A DNA stretch of 64,000 nucleotides from Arthrobacter sp. ov118 (GTDB lineage Bacteria > Actinomycetota > Actinomycetes > Actinomycetales > Micrococcaceae). Below are positions 33,671 to 42,214 of the stretch, one piece after another. Below the pieces are notes generated by a model. It saw nothing but the letters and a program-made list of their open reading frames with translations. It was not told the origin of the DNA and ran no database searches. Location: NCBI RefSeq assembly GCF_900116495.1, contig NZ_FPAY01000013.1, positions 33,713 through 97,712 of the forward strand, given 5' to 3'. A program made the position numbers and the translations under genes. Within the stretch, counting starts at the first letter, position 1. Every line of letters starts with the position of its first letter.

Positions 33671-34741
33671 ATGACCCTTCTTGTGCCAGCCCCCGAGTCC
33701 GTGGGCGTCCAGCCCGCGGCCTCCAACGACAGCCCGCCCCGCCCCCGGCTCGCCGCCAGGTTGTCCGCCGAGGCGTTCGGGACCCTGATCATCGTGGTCG
33801 CAGGGCTCGGTGTGCCGCTGTTCACTATTCCGCAGTCGAACCCGCTGCCCGCCGCCTTGGCTGCCGGCCTGGCCCTGACGGCGGCGATGCTGGCCGTCGG
33901 CTACGTCTCCGGCGGGCACTTCAACCCGGCCGTCACTGTGGGCAACGTCATTGTCGGCCGGATCAAGCCGGGCGCGGCCGCCGCCTACATTGGCGCCCAG
34001 CTGGCGGGCGCCGCGCTCGGAGCCGCCGCCCTGTTCGGCGTCCTGTGCACCGTCCCGACGATCACCGACAGCCAGGGCGCCTTCGCCACCGTGGCGGCCG
34101 GATTCGGCGAACATTCGGTCATCCAGGTACCGATGGCCGGCGTCCTGCTCATGGAGGTCCTCGGGACGGCCCTGCTCGTCGCCGTGTTCCTTGCCACGAC
34201 GGCCAGCAGGAGCCCTGCCACGGCGGCTGCCCCCTTCGCGGTCGGCCTGACGGCGGCGGTGCTCCTGCAGTTCGGCCAGGCGCTCGGCAACGTCCCCTTC
34301 AACCCTGCCCGGGCCACGGCGTCGGCCATCTTCAGCGGCCCGAATGCGCTCGGGCAGCTGTGGCTGTTCTGGGTGGCACCCCTGGTCGGCGCGGCCATCG
34401 CAGCCCTGGTTTTCCGCGGCTTCGGGCAGCCGACCGCCGCGGCAGTTCCCCGCACGGACCGCCTTTCCGCCCGGAACAACGCCGCCGCGGAGCACACTGA
34501 CAATGAGCAGGATTCTGCGTTTGACGATGCTGAGCTGGCTGACGCCGAGTTCGAAGACGCAGAGTTGGACGACGCCGAGTTGACTGCAAAGTCGAACGCA
34601 AAGCCGGCCGTCGCGAAGCCGGATGTCGCGAAGTCGGCCGACCCAAAGTTGGACGACGGCGTCGGCCCTGCATCCGATTCCCGGGCCGGTTCCAGCGCCG
34701 CCGATGACGAAGCCCGCAGCTTCTTCGACAGCAAGCGCTGA
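33671..34741 (+). CDS. MIP family channel (aquaporin) with acidic C-terminal tail
   Basis: A 356-residue protein. The channel core has six helices and both half-helix motifs, GGHFNPAVTVGNVIV near residue 85 and VPFNPARATASAIF near 213. The first NPA plus NPA place it in the aquaporin family; water versus small-solute specificity is not decided by the motifs. The core ends near residue 260 (FRGFGQ). The remaining 95 residues are hydrophilic, with four DAE(L/F)x pentapeptides (34526-34585) and then K/A/P-rich sequence; this extension is not usual in the family. ATG 33671 follows AAAGGAAA. Confidence 0.9.
   Translation: MTLLVPAPESVGVQPAASNDSPPRPRLAARLSAEAFGTLIIVVAGLGVPLFTIPQSNPLPAALAAGLALTAAMLAVGYVSGGHFNPAVTVGNVIVGRIKPGAAAAYIGAQLAGAALGAAALFGVLCTVPTITDSQGAFATVAAGFGEHSVIQVPMAGVLLMEVLGTALLVAVFLATTASRSPATAAAPFAVGLTAAVLLQFGQALGNVPFNPARATASAIFSGPNALGQLWLFWVAPLVGAAIAALVFRGFGQPTAAAVPRTDRLSARNNAAAEHTDNEQDSAFDDAELADAEFEDAELDDAELTAKSNAKPAVAKPDVAKSADPKLDDGVGPASDSRAGSSAADDEARSFFDSKR
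34526..34585 (+). repeat. 15-bp coding repeat, four copies (DAE(L/F)x)
   Basis: Units at 34526-34540, 34541-34555, 34556-34570 and 34571-34585 encode DAELA, DAEFE, DAELD and DAELT in the cytoplasmic tail of the aquaporin. Confidence 0.8.
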
Positions 34742-34773
34742 CGCCCGCCGCCCAGGAACCTCCAGGAACCCCC

Positions 34774-34842
34774 AAGCAACGCGGCGTCACTTATGGCCCA
34801 TTCGAAGGGCCGGAATGGGCGCCAAGTGACCCCGCGTTGCTT
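34774..34842. repeat. Palindromic element A (GCAACGCGG...CCGCGTTGC tips)
   Basis: Arms of 19 nt at 34774-34792 and 34824-34842 pair with one mismatch; inside, GCCCATTC and GAATGGGC pair to extend the stem. It lies between the aquaporin and sbcD. The tips match element B at 45231-45293. Confidence 0.8.
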
Positions 34843-34880
34843 CACCGGGGTGGTGGCGCAAGACTGTCGGTGCCAGCCGA

Positions 34881-34886
34881 TACGGT
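34881..34886 (+). promoter_or_regulatory. -10 hexamer of sbcD-sbcC
   Basis: TACGGT lies 6 nt before the ATG at 34893. Confidence 0.65.
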
Positions 34887-34892
34887 AGGAAT

Positions 34893-36068
34893 ATGCGGTT
34901 ATTGCACACCTCCGACTGGCATTTGGGCCGGTCCTTCCACGGCGTCGGCATGCTGGATGCCCAGCGTTCCTTCATCGACCAGCTCGTGGCCTTTGTCCGG
35001 GACGAAGCCGTGGACGTCGTCCTCATCGCCGGTGACGTCTACGACCGCGCCTTGCCCGGAGTCGACGTCGTCGGGCTGCTTGACGACGCACTGGTGCGCC
35101 TGACCGGAGCCGGTGCCCAAGTAGTCCTCACAAGCGGCAACCACGATTCGGCGATCAGGCTGGGCTTCGCCTCACGGCTCCTCGAACGCGGCGGAGTGCA
35201 TCTGCGCACGCGGCTGGATGAACTCGACCAGCCCGTCCTCTTACCGCTCGATCCGGCAGGCGACACGGGGCCGGTGCTGGCCATTTACGGAATACCGTGG
35301 CTCGAGCCCCGGCTCGTCGCCGAGCAGCTGGGCGTCGGGACAGCAAGCCACTTCGAGGTCACGCGCGCCGCCACCGAACGGATCCGGGCGGACGTGCAGC
35401 ACCGCCGCGTGACCCGGACCGTCCACTCGGTGGTCCTGGCCCACACCTTCGCCAGCGGGGGCATCAGCTCAGACAGCGAACGGGATCTTAGTATCGGCGG
35501 GGTCGGCGCCGTCCCGCTGGATCTCTTCGACGGCTTTGACTACACCGCACTGGGCCATTTACACGGCCGGCAGGAGCTCTCTGCGGCGGTGCGCTACTCC
35601 GGCTCGCCGCTGGCCTACTCGTTCTCCGAAGCCAAGCACAAGAAGGGCAGCTGGCTGGTGGAGGTCGATGCCGCAGGGATCGGCGAGGTGCGCGAAGTAC
35701 TCTGGGAACCGCCCCGTAACCTGGCCGTGCTGCGCGGGAAACTGGAGGACCTCCTGGAATCGGAAGACTTCGCCTGGGCCGAGGGCGCCTATTGCCAGAT
35801 CACCCTGACGGACCCGGCGCGCCCCGCACAAGCGATGGACCGGCTCCGGACACGGTTCCCGGACACCCTGGTGCTCGGTTTCGATCCCGACGGCCCCGGC
35901 GCGGGGCCGAAGGCCAGCTACAGCAGCCGGCTCGCCGAAGCCGACGACGACCTCTCCGTGTGCTGCGGGTTCCTCGAGCACGTCCGGGGACGCGCCGCTT
36001 CCGACGCCGAATCGGCAGTCCTCGCCGAGGCGCTCGAAGCCGTACGCCTGGAAGGGGCCTCGCTGTGA
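34893..36068 (+). CDS. sbcD: Exonuclease SbcCD subunit D (Mre11-like nuclease)
   Basis: A 391-residue Mn-dependent nuclease of the Mre11 family. Phosphoesterase motifs appear in order: MRLLHTSDWHLGRSFHG, LIAGDVYDRALPG, VVLTSGNHDSAIRL, VLAHTFASGG and YTALGHLHGRQEL. With SbcC it opens hairpins and processes DNA ends and palindromes. It overlaps sbcC by four bases. Transcription appears leaderless from TACGGT six bases upstream. Confidence 0.97.
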   Translation: MRLLHTSDWHLGRSFHGVGMLDAQRSFIDQLVAFVRDEAVDVVLIAGDVYDRALPGVDVVGLLDDALVRLTGAGAQVVLTSGNHDSAIRLGFASRLLERGGVHLRTRLDELDQPVLLPLDPAGDTGPVLAIYGIPWLEPRLVAEQLGVGTASHFEVTRAATERIRADVQHRRVTRTVHSVVLAHTFASGGISSDSERDLSIGGVGAVPLDLFDGFDYTALGHLHGRQELSAAVRYSGSPLAYSFSEAKHKKGSWLVEVDAAGIGEVREVLWEPPRNLAVLRGKLEDLLESEDFAWAEGAYCQITLTDPARPAQAMDRLRTRFPDTLVLGFDPDGPGAGPKASYSSRLAEADDDLSVCCGFLEHVRGRAASDAESAVLAEALEAVRLEGASL

Positions 36069-39000
36069 GGATCCACCGCCTGGAAATTTCCGCCTTCGGC
36101 CCTTTCGCGGGCACGGAGCGGATTGACTTCGACCGCCTCAGCGCTCACGGGCTGTTCCTGCTGAACGGTGCCACCGGCGCCGGCAAGACCAGCGTCCTGG
36201 ACGCCATCTGTTTCGCCCTGTACGGATCGGTGCCAGGGGCTCGCCAGGACGGCAAACGGCTGCGCAGCGACCATGCGGAGACCGCCGCCGAGCCGCGCGT
36301 CACCTGCGAATTCTCGGCCAAGGGCCGTCACTTCGAGGTCTCCCGCTCGCCCGCCTGGAACAAGCCAAGCGCCCGGGGAAAGAACGGCTTCACGGTCCAG
36401 CAGGCCAACACCCTGCTGCGCGAACGCATCGACGGCGTGTGGACGGAAAAGTCCGGCCGGAACGATGAGGCCGGGGCCGAGATCGCCGACGTCCTGGGCA
36501 TGAACCGGGACCAGTTCACCCGCGTGGTCATGCTGCCGCAGGGCGACTTCGCCGCCTTCTTGCGGTCCAAGGCGTCCGACCGCCTGGAGCTGCTGCAGAG
36601 CCTGTTCGGCACACAGCGCTTTGAAGCCGTGGAGCAGGAACTGTCCCGGCAGGCGCAGGCCGCCAAGACGGAGGTGGCAAGCCTCACCTCGAGGCTGGAC
36701 CTGCTGCTGTCCCAGGCGGAGTCTGAAACCGCGGCACTCGAACTTGACCCCGAGGGCGCCCCTGGCCGGGACGTGCCCGATGCCCTGCTGGCGTGGCTGG
36801 GCGACGCTGCGGCAACTGCCGCGGATACGCGACGGACGGCGGCCGCGGCGGCTCAACAAGAGTCGGTCAAGCAAGCTGCACTTCTGGAGGCCGCCAACGC
36901 ACGGGCAAGCCGCCAGGCGAAACTGGCCGCCGCGGAACTTCGCCGCAATGACGCAGACGCCGCCGCCCCGGTCCTGGCCGAACAAGCTCTCACGCTGGGC
37001 CTGCACCGCAAAGCCGAGGTGCTCGGCGGCCAGTTGCGGGCTGTTGAAAGCGCCAAGGGGGCCGAGGACCTGGCGGGAACAGCCCTGGCAGAGGCCGCGC
37101 GGGAACTGCGGTCCGCGGCTGTCACAGATCCCGAGCTCGCGGGGCTGGTCCTCTTCGATCCTGGCGCGGGAAACGCCGCCTCCTTCGACAGCGCAGCCCT
37201 CCGCAGCGCGCTCGGACGGCTGCGGTCCCTGCGTGCCGTGCTCGCAGAACGCCTGCCCGACGAAGCCCGGCTTGCCGGGTTGACGGACCGCCGTGGCCGA
37301 CTGCGCCGGCAGCTGCAGGACCTGGAAACCGGTCAGCGGACCGGAGCCGCAGTCCTGGACGCCTTGCGCTCAGAATCGGCCGCCCTGCTCGCCGGAATAC
37401 GGCCGCTCGAGGAACTTGCCGCCGAAGTCCAGCTGCGCAACAAGGAGGCAACGGCCGCGGACGAGCTGGTGACCATCGTGGGCCGTTACCTCGACGCGGA
37501 GGCCGCATGCTCGGCCATCGAGGAACGGCACACCGCGGCCCGGACCGAACACCAGGACCTTCGCCAGCACTGGCTCGACCTCCGCGAGCAACGGCTCACC
37601 AACGCCGCAGCCGAGCTCGCCGCCCAGCTGACCGACGGCGATCCCTGCCCGGTTTGCGGTAGTCCAGAGCACCCGGTCCCGGCCCCGGCGGCGGACTCTG
37701 CCCTGGCAGTGGCCGAGGCGGAGAAGGCAGCCCAGGATGCCTGCGATACGGCGGAAGCGGCGTTCACGGCCCTCGGGCGCAAACTTGCCGAGGCCCAGCA
37801 GCACGTCGCTGTCCTGGCGGCCCAGGGCGGGAGCACACCTGTCGCGGAAGCGCGTGCCGATGCGGAGTTGGCCCGGGACCGGGCCCACGACGCCGGCCGT
37901 GCGGCCGCGGAGCTGGCCACGAGCCGGGCACGGCTGACGGAACTCGACGACGCAATCAGCACCGCCGAACGCGCGAAGGCCGAGGCCGCCTCCGACATCG
38001 CCGAAACACAGTCGAGGATCGCCGAGGTCGAGGAACAGGCGGAGGTCCTCGAACAGGCCCTGGACAAGCTCCGCGCCGGCCACGCTGGCCTCGAGGAACG
38101 GATCGCCGCCCTCACCGGTACGGCTGCGGTCCTTGAAGAGGCAGATGCTGCCCAGTCGGCCCTGGAACAGGCCGGCGCCCGGGTGGCGGAAACGCGTCGG
38201 CAGCTTGAGCAGGCACTGCCCGCAGCCGGGTTCCCCTCCGAAGCCGCGGCCCGGGCGGCCCTGCTTCCGGCGCCGGAGGCCGCCCGCTTGGAGGCCGCCA
38301 TCCGTGCCGGACAGGACGAAGCCGCCAGGATCCAGGAACTGTTCGCCGGGGAAGAACTTGCGCAGGCGGCCGCCGAAAGGGCCGCCGGGGAGACCGTCGG
38401 CGATTCCGCCCTCGAACAACTCCGGCTGCAGTCTGCCGCGGCGGGGCGCAATGCCCGGGACGCCCTGCTCGCGGCTGGTCTGGCGGAAAACTCCGTCCGG
38501 ACGCTCGGACGCATCGCCGGCGATTACGCGGAACTCGCCGCCGCCGGGAGGGAACCGCGGGAACGAGCCGCGCTGTTGGCCGCTGTGGCCGACGCCGCCA
38601 AGGGCGGCGGGGACAACACCTACCGCATGAGCCTGAACAGCTACGTCCTCGCCGCCCGGTTGGAACAGGTCGCCGTTGCCGCCTCGGAACGTTTGATCGG
38701 CATGAGCGACGGCCGCTACACGCTGCAGCACTCCGATGCGAAAGCAGCCCGAGGAGCCAAATCCGGCCTCGGCCTGGAGGTTGTGGATGAGTGGACCGGC
38801 CAGCGCCGCGATACCTCCACGCTTTCGGGCGGCGAGTCCTTCATGGCCTCGCTTGCCTTGGCCCTTGGCCTGGCCGACGTGGTGCAGCACGAGTCCGGCG
38901 GTGTGGACATCGAAACCCTGTTCGTGGACGAGGGCTTCGGCAGCCTTGACGACCAGGCACTGGAACAGGTCATGGACGCCCTCGAGGGACTCCGGGATGG

Positions 39001-39124
39001 GGGCAGGGTAGTGGGGCTCGTGAGCCATGTGGCGGAGATGAAACAGCGCATCGGCACGCAGCTGCAAGTGGTCAAGGGCCGAGCTGGCTCCACCCTGCAC
39101 ATCGGCGACGACCTTAGGGTCTGA
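36065..39124 (+). CDS. sbcC: Exonuclease SbcCD subunit C (Rad50-like ATPase)
   Basis: A 1019-residue SMC-like ATPase. Walker A is LLNGATGAGKTSVLDAI near residue 35; long coiled-coil arms follow, with the zinc hook DGDPCPVCGSPEHPVP near residue 535; the C-terminal head carries the signature TSTLSGGESFMASLALALGL and Walker B ETLFVDEGFGSLDDQ. The protein bridges DNA ends and regulates SbcD. GTG 36065 is embedded in the sbcD stop (GTGA). The length fits actinobacterial SbcC. Confidence 0.97.
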   Translation: MRIHRLEISAFGPFAGTERIDFDRLSAHGLFLLNGATGAGKTSVLDAICFALYGSVPGARQDGKRLRSDHAETAAEPRVTCEFSAKGRHFEVSRSPAWNKPSARGKNGFTVQQANTLLRERIDGVWTEKSGRNDEAGAEIADVLGMNRDQFTRVVMLPQGDFAAFLRSKASDRLELLQSLFGTQRFEAVEQELSRQAQAAKTEVASLTSRLDLLLSQAESETAALELDPEGAPGRDVPDALLAWLGDAAATAADTRRTAAAAAQQESVKQAALLEAANARASRQAKLAAAELRRNDADAAAPVLAEQALTLGLHRKAEVLGGQLRAVESAKGAEDLAGTALAEAARELRSAAVTDPELAGLVLFDPGAGNAASFDSAALRSALGRLRSLRAVLAERLPDEARLAGLTDRRGRLRRQLQDLETGQRTGAAVLDALRSESAALLAGIRPLEELAAEVQLRNKEATAADELVTIVGRYLDAEAACSAIEERHTAARTEHQDLRQHWLDLREQRLTNAAAELAAQLTDGDPCPVCGSPEHPVPAPAADSALAVAEAEKAAQDACDTAEAAFTALGRKLAEAQQHVAVLAAQGGSTPVAEARADAELARDRAHDAGRAAAELATSRARLTELDDAISTAERAKAEAASDIAETQSRIAEVEEQAEVLEQALDKLRAGHAGLEERIAALTGTAAVLEEADAAQSALEQAGARVAETRRQLEQALPAAGFPSEAAARAALLPAPEAARLEAAIRAGQDEAARIQELFAGEELAQAAAERAAGETVGDSALEQLRLQSAAAGRNARDALLAAGLAENSVRTLGRIAGDYAELAAAGREPRERAALLAAVADAAKGGGDNTYRMSLNSYVLAARLEQVAVAASERLIGMSDGRYTLQHSDAKAARGAKSGLGLEVVDEWTGQRRDTSTLSGGESFMASLALALGLADVVQHESGGVDIETLFVDEGFGSLDDQALEQVMDALEGLRDGGRVVGLVSHVAEMKQRIGTQLQVVKGRAGSTLHIGDDLRV

Positions 39125-39217
39125 CCCGGCGGAACCGGTCCGTTATCATAGATCTGTTACCGGGTCGCGCGCATCGGGAGGAGGGACGATGCGCACCATT
39201 GAGCGAACCCGGAAACC

Positions 39218-40672
39218 ATGAACCCCTCACCGTCTTCTCTGGCGTCCTCCCTTGACGCGCCAACTTCCCCTGGCGAAGCCACTCCGGCCCGCACCCGGCC
39301 CGCGCGGGCACCAGCCGAAACACCGGCCGCGTCCCCTGCCCCCGTGCCCGGAAAGGGCGGCCGTTTCGCACGCTTGCCAGTGCTCGCCGGCCGAGGCTTT
39401 ATCCCCTTAGGGCTCGTCGCCCGGCTGCCGCTGGCCATGCTCACCGTCGGAGCCCTCACGCTCGTCACCGCGGTCACCGGCTCCTATGCCGTGGGTGGCG
39501 CCGCGGCCGGCGCCGTCGGCATCGGTTCCGCACTGGGGGCTCCCGTCCTGGGTGTCGTCGCAGACCGGCTCGGCCAGCGCGGGGTGCTGCTGGTGTCCGC
39601 CGTCGCCAACACCGTGGCTGTCGTGGCGCTGATTCTCGCGGCGTACCTGATCCCCGGGGTGCAGGAGGTCGCCGCCGCTGTACCGGTTCTCGCGGCGGCT
39701 TTCGTGGCCGGGGCCAGCTGCCCGCAGGTCGGGCCGCTGGCCAGGGTCCGCTGGATGGCATTGACATCCCGGACATCCGGCCCCGGGCGCGGGGCGGGTC
39801 CGGACTCCGCCGACCTGGACACGGCACTGTCCTATGAGAGCACCGCGGACGAGCTCACCTTCGTGCTCGGCCCCGCCCTCGTGGGGGCCATCGCCAGCCT
39901 GCTGGCGCCGTGGCTGCCACTGGCCCTGGCCGCGGCGCTGACAGTCGTCTTCGTGCCCGCCTTCGCCGTCCACCCCACGCACCGCGCGGTGCTCCGCACG
40001 CCGCCGCGTCAGCAGGCCGGCCGCGCAGTCACGCTGGCGGGCGGGCCGGCGGGAAACCGGCGCCCGGGTGCCCGCACGGCGGCACAGCGCGCCAGGACCC
40101 TGGCCGCCGTCGCGCTTCCCGTGCTTGCGATGGTGTGCATGGGCACCTTCTTCGGCGCCACCCAGACATCGCTGAGTTCCTTCTCCGCCAGCTTCGCCAC
40201 GTCCGAGCTCGCGGGCCTGCTCTACGCGGTCATGGGACTGAGCTCGGCGGCTGCGGCCCTCTCGGTCGCGTACTGGCCGCGGCGGTTCGCGTTGAACGCC
40301 CGCTGGATGGCCTGCGCGGCACTCATGGCCGGTTTCGCCGCACTCCTGCCGCTGCCGTCGACGGCGCTGCCCATGATCCTGGTCCTCCTGGTCCTGGGCC
40401 TGCCCGTCGGCCCGCTCATGGTCACCATCTTCGCCATCGGAGGCGTCGTGGCGCCCGCCGAAAAGCTCGGCACGGTCATGACGGCGCTGGCCAGCGGCAT
40501 CGTGGCCGGCACCGCGCTCGGCGCCTCGATCGCCGGGCAGCTCGCCCAGAATTTCGGGTATTCGACCGCGTTCCTGGTGCCGGTGTGCGCGGCCGCCGCG
40601 CTGTTCCTGCTGGGAACGGCCGCCGCCGTCGTGCTCCGGCAACGCGAAAAGAAGCCTGTGCCCGCCGCTTAG
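39218..40672 (+). CDS. MFS transporter
   Basis: A 484-residue protein. About 60 hydrophilic N-terminal residues precede twelve predicted helices. The loop 2-3 motif VVADRLGQRGVLLVSAVANT matches the MFS signature GxxxDrxGxR. Other helices include YAVGGAAAGAVGIGSALGA and LSSAAAALSVAYWPRRFAL. Cargo cannot be predicted; the motif and length resemble drug/proton antiporter-type carriers. It ends 21 bases before the convergent IclR gene. Confidence 0.88.
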   Translation: MNPSPSSLASSLDAPTSPGEATPARTRPARAPAETPAASPAPVPGKGGRFARLPVLAGRGFIPLGLVARLPLAMLTVGALTLVTAVTGSYAVGGAAAGAVGIGSALGAPVLGVVADRLGQRGVLLVSAVANTVAVVALILAAYLIPGVQEVAAAVPVLAAAFVAGASCPQVGPLARVRWMALTSRTSGPGRGAGPDSADLDTALSYESTADELTFVLGPALVGAIASLLAPWLPLALAAALTVVFVPAFAVHPTHRAVLRTPPRQQAGRAVTLAGGPAGNRRPGARTAAQRARTLAAVALPVLAMVCMGTFFGATQTSLSSFSASFATSELAGLLYAVMGLSSAAAALSVAYWPRRFALNARWMACAALMAGFAALLPLPSTALPMILVLLVLGLPVGPLMVTIFAIGGVVAPAEKLGTVMTALASGIVAGTALGASIAGQLAQNFGYSTAFLVPVCAAAALFLLGTAAAVVLRQREKKPVPAA

Positions 40673-40693
40673 CCAGTTGGGAAGGCGGGGGAC

Positions 40694-41410
40694 CTAGCCC
40701 AGCTGCGCCTCGATGCGCCGGGCCGCCGCCGTGAGGGAGCCGGCAACTTCCGCGGGATCCTGCGCCGCGCGGATGTAGACGACGGCGAGGGCGGCGGGCC
40801 GGCCGCCCGGCACGCGCAGCGGCACCGCGACGGAGGACACGCCGGCAATGACCTCGTCATGGCTCGCGGCATAGCCGAGCCGCCGGGCCTCGGCGGCTTC
40901 GGCCCGGTAGGGGATGCCCGGGACCAGCGCCTCCCACTGATCTTCGGCGAAGGCGGACTGGATGGCGATGCCCGGCGCCCCGGCGCTGATCGGATGCCGC
41001 GACCCCGGATGCTGCACGACGGCTGCGCCGCTGTGCCGCGGGTCCACCGTCACCAGGGTCACGCACTCCTCCCGGTCCCAGACGGCCACAAAGGCGCTCA
41101 TGGTCAGGGAGTTGGCCAGCTGGGTCAGTTCGGGCAGGGCCGCCGACTGCAGGTCGCGCGAAACGCCGCGCGCCAGGACGGCCAGGCCGGGGCCCGGCTG
41201 GACGCGGCCGCCGTCGTCGCGCACCAGCAGAGAGTGATCCTCCAGCGTGCGAAGGATCCGGTACGCCACGGAGCGGTGGACGCCCATGGCGTCGGCGAGT
41301 TCAGCGATGGTCAGCGGCTGCTGGGCTTCGGCGAGGATCTCCAGGGCCCTGATCCCGCGCGAGAGCGTCTGGGACGGGGAAGCCTGAGCCGTGCCGGCGT
41401 TCGGGGTCAT
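40694..41410 (-). CDS. IclR family transcriptional regulator
   Basis: A 238-residue protein. The N-terminal winged helix is LSRGIRALEILAEAQ, then LTIAELADAMGVHRSVAYRI. The C-terminal effector domain has VWDREECVTLVTVDPRHSG and YAASHDEVIAGVSSVAVPL. ATG 41410 is chosen because TAGGAT lies 7 nt before it; ATG 41419 is an alternative. It is divergent from the flavin reductase and HpaB-type monooxygenase genes, so it probably controls that aromatic pathway. A good operator candidate lies at 41505-41523. Confidence 0.92.
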   Translation of the reverse strand: MTPNAGTAQASPSQTLSRGIRALEILAEAQQPLTIAELADAMGVHRSVAYRILRTLEDHSLLVRDDGGRVQPGPGLAVLARGVSRDLQSAALPELTQLANSLTMSAFVAVWDREECVTLVTVDPRHSGAAVVQHPGSRHPISAGAPGIAIQSAFAEDQWEALVPGIPYRAEAAEARRLGYAASHDEVIAGVSSVAVPLRVPGGRPAALAVVYIRAAQDPAEVAGSLTAAARRIEAQLG

Positions 41411-41417
41411 GGGGTCC

Positions 41418-41423
41418 ATCCTA
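41418..41423 (-). promoter_or_regulatory. -10 hexamer of the IclR gene
   Basis: TAGGAT on the minus strand lies 7 nt before the ATG at 41410; it overlaps the alternative upstream ATG (41419), arguing against that start. Confidence 0.6.
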
Positions 41424-41504
41424 GGGTGGGGTCGCTGGAGGCCGGGCGCCGGTCGGCTCTTGTGCCCCGATTCATGGTCCGCTAGCGTTCTGTATAGGAA
41501 TTAT

Positions 41505-41523
41505 GTGTTCGATTATAGAACAC
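41505..41523. promoter_or_regulatory. Candidate IclR operator
   Basis: GTGTTCGATTATAGAACAC has perfect 6-bp arms around 7 nt and sits in the divergent gap. A weaker GTTCTGTATAGGAA with similar half-sites lies just upstream (41487-41500), giving two sites as is usual for IclR regulators. Confidence 0.6.
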
Positions 41524-41602
41524 GCATATGGTAAAGCGCAGCACGGGAAAGCGCAGCTTTCGGAGAAGCCTCAAAACCGCCACTGAACGCAAGGGATCAA
41601 CG

Positions 41603-42136
41603 ATGATTGCCACGCCGCGCAACCACGCCGGAGGCGTCCACGGCCGGCTGTCTGCCCCGCGGGCCAGCCACTTCCGGGGCAGCCTCGGCCGGTTTGCCAC
41701 CGGCGTCGCGATCGTTACCTTCGACGGAGTGACAAAGCGCCACGGCATCACCGTGAACTCATTCACCTCCGTGTCGATGGAGCCTCCGCTGGTGCTGGTG
41801 AGCATCGCCCGCACCGCCAAGGCCCACGATGAACTCGCCGGCCGGCCTTTCACGGTGAACATCCTCGGCGCCGAGCAGCGGTACCTCGCCATGCACTTCG
41901 CCGGCCGGCCAGGGCCCGAGCCGCTGTGGGTGGAAGGAGGTACCGCGCCGCGGCTGTCCAACGTGCTCGCCTATTTCGAATGCAAGCCCTGGGCGGCGTA
42001 CGACGGCGGGGATCACACCCTCTACGTCGGCGAGGTGGCGGACTTCAATTACCGCAACGGCGACGCCCTGGCGTTCGCCAACGGCCGTTTCACCACCATC
42101 CCGGAAAGCCAGTTGGGCATGGAAGACCTGCTCTAG
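41603..42136 (+). CDS. Flavin reductase of a two-component monooxygenase (HpaC-like)
   Basis: A 177-residue protein from ATG 41603 (AAGGGA seven bases upstream); an in-frame ATG at 41528 has no ribosome-binding site and lies in the regulatory region. It has FRGSLGRFATGVAIVTFDG, ITVNSFTSVSMEPPLVLVSI and TVNILGAEQRYLAMHFAGR, the FMN/FAD-binding pattern of the short-chain flavin reductase family. It should supply reduced flavin to the HpaB-type oxygenase encoded 78 bases downstream. Confidence 0.92.
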   Translation: MIATPRNHAGGVHGRLSAPRASHFRGSLGRFATGVAIVTFDGVTKRHGITVNSFTSVSMEPPLVLVSIARTAKAHDELAGRPFTVNILGAEQRYLAMHFAGRPGPEPLWVEGGTAPRLSNVLAYFECKPWAAYDGGDHTLYVGEVADFNYRNGDALAFANGRFTTIPESQLGMEDLL

Positions 42137-42214
42137 CCCCGCGCCACCTTGCTTCAAGGCAGCATCACGCCAACTCATCAAGGCAACTCAGTTCGACGAC
42201 GACTGGAGAGAGAA

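Noticed and set aside
39407..40642. Minus-strand frame of 411 codons opposite the MFS gene
   Set aside because: Repetitive Gln/His/Arg/Gly translation typical of antisense to membrane helices.
41528..41602. Upstream ATG (41528) for the flavin reductase
   Set aside because: No ribosome-binding site, and the family N terminus aligns from ATG 41603, which has AAGGGA at the right distance.
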